From NCBI GenBank assembly GCA_021823635.1, contig JAKANT010000099.1:714-6526 (forward strand): DNA of 5,813 nt, in the 5' to 3' direction. Shown here piece after piece: positions 1 through 5,813 of the stretch; positions within the stretch are counted from its first letter, which is position 1, and every line of letters starts with the position of its first letter. The notes beneath the pieces were generated by a model. That model worked only from the letters and a program-made list of their open reading frames with translations. It ran no database searches and was not told the origin of the DNA. A program made the translations under genes and the position numbers. The stretch comes from Pseudomonadota bacterium (GTDB lineage Bacteria; Pseudomonadota; Gammaproteobacteria; Burkholderiales; Burkholderiaceae_F).

Positions 1-2040
1 GGCCGCGTGCGCGTTCTCGCCGCACAGTCCGCAGCCGACGCAGCCTTCGGTCACCGTGACGACCGGATCGGTTTTCAGCGGATCCGGATTGCTTTTCAGG
101 GTCAGCGTCGGGCAGCCGGATAAGCGGATGCATTCGTGGTCGCCGTTGCACACATCCTCGTCCACGCCGTAGCGCACGCGCACCACGCGCCGGCCTTGTG
201 CGGCGAGCGCCGCCAGCCACGGTCTGATGCGGCGCTGGCGCTCGAGCTGGCACTCGCCTTCGGCGATCACCACCTTCAGCCCCTTCTGCTCGCTGGTGAG
301 CGCCTCCAGCAGGGTGCGCTTCATCTGCGCCACGCGGTAGCTGTGCACGGTGCGCAGCCAGCGCACGCCGATGCCGCGCAGCGTGTTCTCGATCGTCTGC
401 TCGCGCGCGGTCAGGCTTTCCCGCTTGTCGCTCGCCTGTGCCTTCAGCTCCTCGCCCGGCGTGGAGAGGATCTCCTGCGTGCCGGTGGCCGAGGTGTAGC
501 CGTTCTTCATGATCAGCAACACCGTGTCGTCGCCGTTGAACAGCGCCGTCTGCACCCCGGTCAGCAAGCCGTTGTGCCAGAACCCGCCGTCGCCCATCAC
601 TGCCACCGTGCGCGCGGGCAGCGCCGGCGACACGCCCGCGCGACTCGCCAGACTCATGCCGTAGCCGAGGATCGAATGCCCTTGACTGAACGGCTCGAAC
701 GTCGCGAACGCATGGCAGCCGATGTCCGCGGCCACGTGCAGCGGGCCGATCTCGCGCTGCGCGAGTTTCATCGCCGCGAACACCGGCCGCTCCGGGCAGC
801 CGGTGCAGAAAGTCGGCGGTCGCGGCGGCAGCGGCGCCGCAAGCCGTTGCGCCACCTCCCTGCGGCGCGCTTCGTTGGCCGCCAGCCAGGCGCGCCCCTC
901 GGTCAGCGCAAGCTGCGGCAGATGGCGGGCCGCGAAACGCTCCAGACCGGCGGCGAGCGCCTCGGTCGTGTACTCGCCCGCAGTGTGCATCAGATCCTTG
1001 CCGTGCACGGCCGTGTCGCTGCCGGCGCGCCGCAGCGCGGCGGCCACTTCCATTTCGATGAACTCCGGATGCCCTTCCTCGAGCACCAGCACGGCGCGCT
1101 TGCCGGCGCAGAACTGCACGATCTGTTCGTGCACCAGCGGGTAGGTGACGTTCAGCACCAGCAGCGGAAGGCGCAAACCGCCGCGCGCGGCCAGACCGAG
1201 CAACTGCGCCGCGCGCACGAGGGAATTGAACAAACCGCCCTGCACGATCACGCCCACCTCGGCGTACTCGCCGGCGAGGATTTCGTTCAGGCCGTTGTCG
1301 GCGATGAAGCGGCGCGCGGCCGGCAGGCGCTGTTCGACCTTCAGCCGTTCGTGCGCGAACGTCACCGGCGGATGCGCCAGGCGCGCGTAGTCGAACGGCG
1401 CCGGCTGCATCAGCGGAGCGCGCGCCGAATAGGGCGGCGCGCGGTTGTCCTTGCAGACGAACTGCCCGCGCAGATGGCAGGCGCGGATGCGCAGTTGCAG
1501 GACCGCCGGCAGGTGTGACGCCTCCGACAGCTCGAACGCCTGCTCGACCAGGCGCACCATGCATTCCAGGTCGGGCCGCGGATCGAGCAGCGCCAGCGTC
1601 GATTTCATCGCGAACGCATGGGTGCGTTCCTGGATCACGCTCGCGCCCTCGCCGGTGTCTTCACCGACCACGATCAGAACGCCACCGCGCACGCCCGGCG
1701 ACGCCAGATTGGACAGCGCATCGGCCGCGACGTTGGTGCCGACGATCGACTTCCAGGTCACCGCGCCGCGCAGCGGATAGTGCAACGAAGCGCCCAGCAT
1801 CGCCGCCGCCGCGGCCTCGTTCGCGCACGCCTCCACGTGCACGCCGAGCTCGTCCAGATAGGGGCGTGCCTGCACCATCACGTCCAGCAGGTGCGATACC
1901 GGTGCGCCCTGGTAGCCGCCCACGTAGGCCACACCGGACTGCAGCAGCGCCTTGGTGACGGCGAGGATGCCCTCGCCGTGGAAGACCTGACCCGCCCCCA
2001 GGCGCAGCCGTTCGACTTCACGCGCGAAAGAGATTTCCAC
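1..2040 (-). CDS. iorA: Indolepyruvate ferredoxin oxidoreductase, alpha subunit (3' end cut by window edge)
   Basis: Cytoplasmic thiamine-diphosphate (TPP) iron-sulfur enzyme that oxidatively decarboxylates arylpyruvates to arylacetyl-CoA, passing electrons to ferredoxin; it normally works with a beta subunit, IorB, not in view. The frame is open from GTG 2040 to the left edge (680 visible residues). Seen: an N-terminal pyruvate-oxidoreductase-like domain with YVGGYQGAPVSHLLD at 39-53 and the family's Asn-Glu pair at 74-75; a TPP-binding domain starting at CTGCPERP (412-419), with GDGGFWHNG at 483-491 and KNGYTSATG at 512-520; and a C-terminal ferredoxin-like part with Cys631, 637 and 643, then Cys667, 670 and 673. 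Relatives begin close to the SFAREVERLRLG stretch (residues 4-15), which supports GTG 2040, preceded by the G-rich GGGGTGGG. An in-frame ATG at 2124 would add 28 residues unlike the family and has no Shine-Dalgarno sequence. Perhaps a few tens of residues are missing. Identity is sure; the preferred substrate is not. Confidence 0.92.
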   Translation of the reverse strand, partial: MEISFAREVERLRLGAGQVFHGEGILAVTKALLQSGVAYVGGYQGAPVSHLLDVMVQARPYLDELGVHVEACANEAAAAAMLGASLHYPLRGAVTWKSIVGTNVAADALSNLASPGVRGGVLIVVGEDTGEGASVIQERTHAFAMKSTLALLDPRPDLECMVRLVEQAFELSEASHLPAVLQLRIRACHLRGQFVCKDNRAPPYSARAPLMQPAPFDYARLAHPPVTFAHERLKVEQRLPAARRFIADNGLNEILAGEYAEVGVIVQGGLFNSLVRAAQLLGLAARGGLRLPLLVLNVTYPLVHEQIVQFCAGKRAVLVLEEGHPEFIEMEVAAALRRAGSDTAVHGKDLMHTAGEYTTEALAAGLERFAARHLPQLALTEGRAWLAANEARRREVAQRLAAPLPPRPPTFCTGCPERPVFAAMKLAQREIGPLHVAADIGCHAFATFEPFSQGHSILGYGMSLASRAGVSPALPARTVAVMGDGGFWHNGLLTGVQTALFNGDDTVLLIMKNGYTSATGTQEILSTPGEELKAQASDKRESLTAREQTIENTLRGIGVRWLRTVHSYRVAQMKRTLLEALTSEQKGLKVVIAEGECQLERQRRIRPWLAALAAQGRRVVRVRYGVDEDVCNGDHECIRLSGCPTLTLKSNPDPLKTDPVVTVTEGCVGCGLCGENAHAA

Positions 2041-2101
2041 GGTCGGCCCACCCCGCCGAATGTGATGCGCAATGCTGGGCGAAGCGCTGTGCGCTGTCCA
2101 T
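2018..2101 (-). CDS. Possible 27-residue upstream ORF overlapping the iorA start
   Basis: An ATG at 2101 on the minus strand is preceded at 8-nt spacing by AGAAGG (2115-2110), the best Shine-Dalgarno-like sequence in the region. The ORF runs MDSAQRFAQHCASHSAG... for 27 codons to a TGA at 2020-2018. It overlaps the iorA GTG start by 23 nt in a different frame, so ribosomes finishing it would stop just past the iorA start. That could couple or regulate iorA translation. I do not recognise the peptide. It carries no run of aromatic residues typical of attenuator leaders (one Trp, two Phe), and it would not be transcribed if iorA starts near 2098. It may be chance. Confidence 0.2.
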   Translation of the reverse strand: MDSAQRFAQHCASHSAGWADRGNLFRA

Positions 2102-2103
2102 TC

Positions 2104-2109
2104 GATAAT
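2104..2109 (+). promoter_or_regulatory. Possible -10 element for the LysR gene
   Basis: GATAAT matches the sigma-70 -10 consensus at 5 of 6 positions and lies 26 bp before the ATG at 2136, which would give a 5' leader of roughly 20 nt. No convincing -35 hexamer sits 16-18 bp upstream (the DNA there is GC-rich), so the promoter would be weak or factor-dependent. The opposite strand of nearly the same bases reads GATTAT (2110-2105), a 4-of-6 match that could serve iorA with a start near 2098. Both readings are tentative. Confidence 0.3.
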
Positions 2110-2114
2110 CCTTC

Positions 2115-2127
2115 TGAATTTCATTCA
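2115..2127. promoter_or_regulatory. Candidate LysR-type operator, T-N11-A dyad (proximal site)
   Basis: The sequence is TGAAT-TTC-ATTCA, a perfect inverted repeat with 5-bp arms around 3 bp. It fits the T-N11-A pattern bound by LysR-type regulators. It lies in the AT-rich island between iorA and the LysR gene, centred at 2121, 34 bp from a second T-N11-A dyad at 2148-2162. By position it could be the activation site nearer the iorA promoter. Short dyads arise by chance in AT-rich DNA, so this rests on location and pairing rather than on the motif alone. Confidence 0.4.
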
Positions 2128-2135
2128 CCGCGTGC

Positions 2136-3044
2136 ATGATGATGGGAATCGACGCGATCGATCTGAATCTGCTGCGCGTGTTCGCCGCCGTGCACGCCGC
2201 CGGCCACGTCGGGCGCGCCGCCGAGGCGCTCGGGCTGTCACAACCGGCCGTCAGCCACGCGCTGACGCGATTGCGCTTACGGCTGCGCGACCCGCTGTTC
2301 GTGCGCGTGGCAGGCGGCGTGGCGCCGACCGCGCGCGCCGACGAGCTGGCGCAGGCGGTGCGGCAGGCGCTCGCGGCGGTGCAGTCGGCGCTCGCGCAGG
2401 CCGACCGCTTCGAGCCGCGCACCTCGACCCGCGTGTTCCGCCTGCATATGAGCGATATCGGCGAAGGCGTGTTCCTGCCGCGTCTGGCGCAGACGGTGCG
2501 CCGCCAGGCGCCGGGCGTGCGGCTGGAGGTCTATCAGCTGGAACACGACCGCATCGCCGACGCCCTCGACCAAGGCAAGATCGACCTCGCGTTCGGGTTC
2601 CTGCCGACCGTCACCCAGACGTGCCGCGTCGATCTGTTCGACGAACGCTACGTCGTGCTGCTGCGCGCGGCCGGTGCCCGCGAGCGAGCGCACGGCGGCC
2701 GCATCCCGCTGACTGCGCTCGACTACGCGGTGGTGCGCTCGCATCCGCAGACGCGCCTCATCCTCGAGCGGCTCGGCCTGCAGGAGCGCATACGGCTCGT
2801 CATTCCGCACTTCATGGCGCTGGGCGCGATCCTCGCCGCCACCGATCTGGCCGCCGTCGTGCCGCTGCAGGTGGCGCGCATGTTTGCCGCCGGCGGCGCG
2901 TTCCGCATCATCCGCGCCGATCTGGGAGGACACGAATTCGCGGTCGGCCTGCACTGGAGCCGCCGCTTCGAGCACGACGGCGCCCATCGCTGGTTGCGAG
3001 AGATCGCGCTGCGGCTGTTTCGCAAGACTCGCCGCGCGCCCTAG
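2136..3044 (+). CDS. LysR-type transcriptional regulator, NahR/DntR/LinR-like (aromatic-responsive group)
   Basis: DNA-binding regulator of 302 residues, the usual length for LysR-type proteins. The N-terminal winged helix-turn-helix spans about residues 8-66: DLNLLRVFAAVHAAGHVGRA, then LGLSQPAVSHALTRLR (helix-turn-helix, 32-47) and RDPLFVR (51-57). A linker helix of about 66-92 follows. The effector domain (about 98-295) opens with FRLHMSDIGEGVFLPRL (101-117) and has GKIDLAFGFLP at 147-157 and VIPHFMALGAILAATDLAAVVP at 222-243, with signatures of the NahR/DntR/LinR aromatic-sensing subgroup. The start is ATG 2136; ATGs at 2139 and 2142 are equally possible, and no clear ribosome-binding site decides between them. 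It is divergent from iorA, so control of iorA in response to an arylpyruvate or related aromatic is the natural inference, with likely autoregulation. The stop TAG overlaps the convergent gene's stop. Family is sure; effector is unknown. Confidence 0.93.
   Translation: MMMGIDAIDLNLLRVFAAVHAAGHVGRAAEALGLSQPAVSHALTRLRLRLRDPLFVRVAGGVAPTARADELAQAVRQALAAVQSALAQADRFEPRTSTRVFRLHMSDIGEGVFLPRLAQTVRRQAPGVRLEVYQLEHDRIADALDQGKIDLAFGFLPTVTQTCRVDLFDERYVVLLRAAGARERAHGGRIPLTALDYAVVRSHPQTRLILERLGLQERIRLVIPHFMALGAILAATDLAAVVPLQVARMFAAGGAFRIIRADLGGHEFAVGLHWSRRFEHDGAHRWLREIALRLFRKTRRAP
2148..2162. promoter_or_regulatory. Candidate LysR-type operator, ATC-N9-GAT dyad (distal site, inside lysR codons)
   Basis: ATCGA-CGCGA-TCGAT is a perfect 5-bp inverted repeat that also matches the ATC-N9-GAT form of the LysR-type recognition motif, with T2149 and A2161 giving T-N11-A. 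It lies within codons 5-9 of the LysR gene, encoding Ile-Asp-Ala-Ile-Asp, so the repeat may simply reflect that peptide. Against pure coincidence, its centre is 34 bp from the dyad at 2115-2127 and about 57 bp upstream of a possible iorA transcription start near 2098, close to the usual placement of a LysR-type recognition site. Confidence 0.35.
3041..3044. other. Shared CTAG: interlocking stop codons of convergent genes
   Basis: The palindrome CTAG holds the LysR gene stop (TAG, 3042-3044, plus strand) and the binding-protein stop (TAG, 3043-3041, minus strand). The convergent genes therefore overlap by four bases with no intergenic space and no hairpin terminator between them. Transcripts from either side must run into the opposite gene before ending. 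Confidence 0.9.
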
Positions 3045-3868
3045 CGCCTTGCCTCGAGCACGGCGCGCGCCGCCTCGGCCAGCGCGTCGAAACGCCGCAG
3101 TTGCGCCGGATCCGGTGCCAACCATTGCGCGGTGGCAGCCGTGCCTTGATCCGCGGGGCGGTACGCCAGCAGCACCTCCTGCAGCCGTTGGCGGCGCTGC
3201 TCGGGCGTGTCGGCAGGCACCTGCCAGCCCGGCGTCAGGATGGTGTCGATGGTGATTGCGCGGGTCGCCGCGATCGAACGCAACGCCGGCAGGTCGGGCA
3301 CTTGCGCCGACGAGATGAAAATCGCGTCCACTTCGCCGCGCGCCAGCCACAGCGCCAGCGTGGCGGGATTCGGAGCTTCGCGCACGGTCACCCGCCCGGC
3401 GAGCCCGTTGGCCGTCAGCCAGCGCTGGCCGATCAACGTGAGGATCGATAACGGATCGCCCGTTCCGAAGCGGCGCCCTTCCCACGACGCGCCCTCGGGC
3501 AGGGTGGTCAGAAGCTGCACCTCGCTGCGGCGGGCCGACTGCGCGATCCAAACAGCGGTCTTTTCGCGCGCCAGCAACTGCCCCAGATGTACCGGCGTCA
3601 GCGTCATGTCCTGCGCGCGCGCGCGGGCGGATTCGATCAGCGCGCGGAAGTTGGGCGCGCTATACATCTCCACCCGCTCGCCGAGGGCGGCGGCCAAGTA
3701 TGTCCGCAACGGCTCCCACACTTCGAGCAGCGCGCGCGGCGGCAGATACGGCACCAGCGCGATGCGCAGCGAAGGCTGCTGCGCGAGCAGCGCAGCCGCC
3801 GGCGCGAGCGGTACCAGCACGCCCGCGACCCACAGCGCGCGCCGCCGCCGCATCAGGCCGCGTGTCAC
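3041..3868 (-). CDS. PhnD-like periplasmic substrate-binding protein paired with the hybrid kinase
   Basis: Predicted exported solute-binding protein of the phosphate/phosphonate (PhnD-like) class, 275 residues from GTG 3868 or 270 from ATG 3853. The N-terminus, counted from the ATG, is a good signal peptide: MRRRR, a hydrophobic run at about 7-24 and probable cleavage near ALLA-QQ. The mature part opens with SLRIALVPYLPP (28-39), then EVWEPLRTYLAAALG, TPVHLGQLLAREK (86-98), FGTGDPLSIL (129-138) and ARGEVDAIFISS (171-182), the order expected for this fold. GTG 3868 forms a GTGA overlap with the kinase stop and has GAGG five bases upstream, so it is preferred; ATG 3853 lies 11 bp past the kinase stop without a ribosome site. 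No permease or ATPase is visible. Sensing for the kinase is therefore likelier than transport. The Ser-x-Ser-Gly stretch I would expect in phosphonate binders is not evident, so the ligand is unknown. Confidence 0.8.
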   Translation of the reverse strand: MTRGLMRRRRALWVAGVLVPLAPAAALLAQQPSLRIALVPYLPPRALLEVWEPLRTYLAAALGERVEMYSAPNFRALIESARARAQDMTLTPVHLGQLLAREKTAVWIAQSARRSEVQLLTTLPEGASWEGRRFGTGDPLSILTLIGQRWLTANGLAGRVTVREAPNPATLALWLARGEVDAIFISSAQVPDLPALRSIAATRAITIDTILTPGWQVPADTPEQRRQRLQEVLLAYRPADQGTAATAQWLAPDPAQLRRFDALAEAARAVLEARR

Positions 3869-3877
3869 CGAAGCCTC
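3865..3877 (-). promoter_or_regulatory. Kinase stop / binding-protein start overlap (GTGA) with Shine-Dalgarno
   Basis: On the minus strand, GAGG (3877-3874) is followed five bases later by GTGA, which holds the GTG start of the binding protein (3868-3866) and the TGA stop of the kinase (3867-3865). This is a typical translational-coupling junction and is the main reason for choosing GTG over the ATG 15 bases downstream. It implies co-transcription and linked output of the two proteins. Confidence 0.6.
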
Positions 3878-5813
3878 GCACTCGTCTCGTCCAGCCACGA
3901 CAGAAACACTGCCACATCCAGCGGCTTGGTGAAATAGCGGTCGAACCCCGATTCGAGACCGCGCTCGCGGTCGGCCGGCAACGCGTTGGCCGACAGGGCG
4001 ACGATAGGCCGCTCGCGCATCGTCGGCAGTGAGCGCAACTGGCGGCAAAGCGCGTGTCCATCCATGCCGGGCAGCGCGATGTCGATGACCGCGATGTCCG
4101 GCGGCGCCTCCATCGCCTTGCGGTATGCGCTCACCGCGTCCGTGATCGCCAGCAGGCGAAACGCCGGGCGCAACGCGAGCACCTCCGCCATCAATTGGAC
4201 GTTGGACGGATTGTCTTCGACGTACATCAGCACGCGCGTCCCGCTTTCTGCCGCGGGCGACACGGGCGGCGGCGGTGCGGCGATCGAGGACGACGTCGGC
4301 GTCGGCGCCCGCTTCGGCTGCGCGCGCCGCAGCGTGACGGTAAAGACGCTGCCGACGCCGGGCGTGGACTGCACCTCGATCGCGCCCCCCATCAGCTCGA
4401 GCAGGCGTTTGGCGATCACCAGCCCGATGCCGGTGCCTTCGACGCCGGTCAGTTCCGCGCCCAGCCGATTGAACGGTTCGAACAGCGCACCGAGCTGCTC
4501 GGCGTGCATGCCCACACCGGTATCGCGAACGCTGACCCGCACCTGCGCGTCGTCGGTCTGCACGTCCACTTCGACGCTGCCGCCGGGACGGTTGTACTTG
4601 GCCGCGTTCGACAGCAGGTTGACGAACACCTGCTTGAGGCGCGTCGCGTCGGCCGCGACCGCCACACCAGCGTGTTCCGCACTGCGATCGAAGAGCGCTA
4701 TGCCGTGCCGGTCGCGCAGCGGCTGCGTCAACTGCGCGCACTCGGCGAGCAGCGGCGCCAGCTCGACCGCATCGACCGAGACGACGATCGCCCCGGTCTC
4801 GATGCGCGACAGTTCGAGGACTTCGTTGATCAGCTCCAGCAGGTGCCAGCCGGCCGATTCGATCTGCGCCAGCGCCTGCGGCGCCTCCGCCCCGGCGCGC
4901 ATGCGCAGGATTTGCGCGAAGCCGAGAATCGCGTTCAGCGGCGTGCGCAGCTCGTGGCTCATGCGGGACAGAAACTCGGTCTTCGCCCGGCTGGCGCGCT
5001 CGGCGGCGTCGCGCGCGGCCGCCAACTGCGCGGTGCGTTCCGCCACCCGCGCCTCGAGCGAGGCGTTCGCGTCCTGCAGTGCGCGCTCGGCTTCGATCAG
5101 CGCCGTGACATCGGAGGCCGACACGACGACCGAGGTCGGCGACGCGGCACCAGCCTCGAACTGCGGCTCGGCGTTGACCTTGGCCCAGACGCGCGTTCCG
5201 TCCGGCCGGTCGATGCCGAGCAGGAAACCGCGTACCGGCGCGCCGGTGCGCAGGGCGGTCAACGACGGCAGGTTCTCCCAATGAAGCGGCGCGCCGCTCG
5301 CATCCACGTAGCGCAGGTTCTGCAGCCGCCACGGCTCGCCCAGGGCCTGTTCGCGCGGCAACCCCATCAACCGCGCGGCGGCCTCGTTGCACTCGACCAT
5401 GCGCCAGTCGGCGTCCACGATGGCCACCCCTTCGGCCAGCGCCGCGATCAGGCTGCGCTGCCGTTGTTCGGCTGCGCGCAGTTCGGTCACGCGCCGATCG
5501 AGCGCTTCGGCCATGCGGTTGAACGAACGCATCAGTTGCGCCAGTTCGTCGTTGCCCTGCTCGGGCAGCGGCTCGGTCGCATGGCCGTCAGCGATCGCAT
5601 CGGCGCGCGCGGCCAGCCAGCGCAACCGGCGCATCACCCATTGCGCCGCCCCGAGATGCAAGATCAGCGCGACAGCCAGCGCACCCGCGGCCACCAGCGC
5701 AATGCCGCGCGCAAGCTGATCGCGTAGACCGACGACGTGCCGAGCGTCCAGGCCGAAGCGAGCCTGCGCCAGGACCTGCGGCCCGATCGCCACGTCCTGC
5801 GCGAAGCGGTCGA
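3865..5813 (-). CDS. Hybrid sensor histidine kinase, TM-HAMP-PAS-HisKA-HATPase-REC (5' end cut by window edge)
   Basis: Inner-membrane hybrid kinase; 648 residues visible and open to the right edge, so the start and most of the sensor domain lie outside. Counting from V1 at 5793 (six more residues precede it): tail of a periplasmic domain (1-29); transmembrane helix about 30-50; HAMP about 53-104; PAS about 112-235 (LIAALAEGVAIVDADWRMV); a coiled-coil-like linker (236-271); HisKA with SHELRTPLN, phospho-acceptor His280; HATPase with N box NLLSNAAKYN (392-401), G1 RDTGVGM and G2 GTGIGL; a Pro/Ser-rich linker (491-517); and a C-terminal receiver with acidic Glu526/Asp527, phospho-acceptor Asp571 (IDIALPGMDG), Ser601 in place of the usual Thr, and Lys623. 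All catalytic motifs are intact. No HPt domain or separate response regulator is in view, so the output is unknown. The TGA stop overlaps the next gene's GTG (GTGA). Confidence 0.95.
   Translation of the reverse strand, partial: DRFAQDVAIGPQVLAQARFGLDARHVVGLRDQLARGIALVAAGALAVALILHLGAAQWVMRRLRWLAARADAIADGHATEPLPEQGNDELAQLMRSFNRMAEALDRRVTELRAAEQRQRSLIAALAEGVAIVDADWRMVECNEAAARLMGLPREQALGEPWRLQNLRYVDASGAPLHWENLPSLTALRTGAPVRGFLLGIDRPDGTRVWAKVNAEPQFEAGAASPTSVVVSASDVTALIEAERALQDANASLEARVAERTAQLAAARDAAERASRAKTEFLSRMSHELRTPLNAILGFAQILRMRAGAEAPQALAQIESAGWHLLELINEVLELSRIETGAIVVSVDAVELAPLLAECAQLTQPLRDRHGIALFDRSAEHAGVAVAADATRLKQVFVNLLSNAAKYNRPGGSVEVDVQTDDAQVRVSVRDTGVGMHAEQLGALFEPFNRLGAELTGVEGTGIGLVIAKRLLELMGGAIEVQSTPGVGSVFTVTLRRAQPKRAPTPTSSSIAAPPPPVSPAAESGTRVLMYVEDNPSNVQLMAEVLALRPAFRLLAITDAVSAYRKAMEAPPDIAVIDIALPGMDGHALCRQLRSLPTMRERPIVALSANALPADRERGLESGFDRYFTKPLDVAVFLSWLDETSARLR

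Larger units (their letters stand above)
2041..2135. promoter_or_regulatory. Divergent iorA / lysR intergenic region
   Basis: This is the only non-coding stretch in the window. It is 95 bp long and separates the divergent starts of iorA (minus) and the LysR-type gene (plus). Positions 2041-2099 are GC-rich like the genes; 2100-2127 form a clearly AT-rich island, as expected for a promoter. The island holds ATTC at 2100-2103, GAAT at 2116-2119 and ATTC at 2123-2126, the hexamer GATAAT at 2104-2109 on the plus strand, and a purine-rich AGAAGGAT on the minus strand (2115-2108). With so little room, the two promoters must overlap each other or reach into the neighbouring coding sequences. This is the usual arrangement for a LysR-type regulator controlling its divergent target and itself. 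Confidence 0.6.

Noticed and set aside
136..1518. 460-codon plus-strand open frame opposite iorA
   Set aside because: Low-complexity His/Arg/Ala-rich product antisense to a clearly recognised enzyme, with no ribosome-binding site or motif. Shadow frame.
2041..2124. 28-residue N-terminal extension of IorA from ATG 2124
   Set aside because: The frame is open, but the added residues do not resemble the family N-terminus, there is no Shine-Dalgarno sequence upstream, and the ATG lies in the probable promoter/operator island.
2277..3551. 424-codon minus-strand frame across the LysR gene and the binding protein
   Set aside because: It runs antisense through the LysR gene and out of frame through the binding protein. 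Composition is Arg/Ala-rich and no domain is recognised.
3613..3624. Alternating GC tract that could form Z-DNA
   Set aside because: It is short and explained by Arg-Ala repeats (SARARAQ) in the binding protein in GC-rich DNA.
3991..3993. Ser601 instead of Thr in the kinase receiver domain
   Set aside because: Ser is an accepted substitute at the conserved Ser/Thr position, and ALSANA is common in receiver domains of this hybrid-kinase type, so it does not suggest loss of function.
3869..5392. Upstream extension of the binding-protein frame as one 783-residue protein
   Set aside because: Above 3868 this frame overlaps the kinase out of frame and gives Arg/Ala/Gly-rich sequence. The real protein begins at GTG 3868 or ATG 3853, just before the signal peptide.
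4054..5727. 557-codon plus-strand open frame opposite the hybrid kinase
   Set aside because: Its translation is rich in Arg, His and Gln with no recognisable domain, and it lies antisense to a kinase with all catalytic motifs. It is a GC-bias shadow.

Overview
The window is GC-rich, gap-free bacterial DNA with strong third-position G/C bias and long shadow ORFs opposite every gene. The protein types suggest a betaproteobacterium of the Burkholderiales/Rhodocyclales sort: a proteobacterial-type indolepyruvate ferredoxin oxidoreductase alpha chain, an aromatic-responsive LysR regulator, and a PAS-containing hybrid histidine kinase paired with a PhnD-like binding protein. That assignment is inferred from family resemblance, not from a marker gene. 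I see no mobile elements, CRISPR arrays or RNA genes.

Layout. (1) Positions 1-2040, minus strand: iorA, cut by the left edge shortly before its C-terminus. (2) Positions 2041-2135: a short divergent regulatory region, AT-rich in its right part. (3) Positions 2136-3044, plus strand: a LysR-type regulator of the NahR/DntR/LinR-like group. (4) Positions 3041-3868, minus strand: a PhnD-like periplasmic binding protein whose stop codon interlocks with that of the LysR gene in a shared CTAG. (5) Positions 3865-5813, minus strand: a membrane hybrid sensor kinase (TM-HAMP-PAS-HisKA-HATPase-REC), cut by the right edge at its N-terminus. It lies directly upstream of the binding-protein gene with a GTGA stop/start overlap.

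Two functional units can be read. The first is a divergent lysR/iorA pair, probably for arylpyruvate (indolepyruvate or phenylpyruvate) oxidation to arylacetyl-CoA, with the LysR protein the natural candidate regulator of iorA. Two T-N11-A dyads 34 bp apart lie between and inside the gene starts, in a layout that fits LysR-type recognition and activation sites. The second is a sensor-kinase/binding-protein pair with no ABC permease or ATPase visible. This looks more like a ligand-sensing module than a transporter, with an unknown ligand. Both partial genes (iorA 3' end, kinase 5' end) continue beyond the window, so iorB, any response regulator and any further operon members cannot be judged here.
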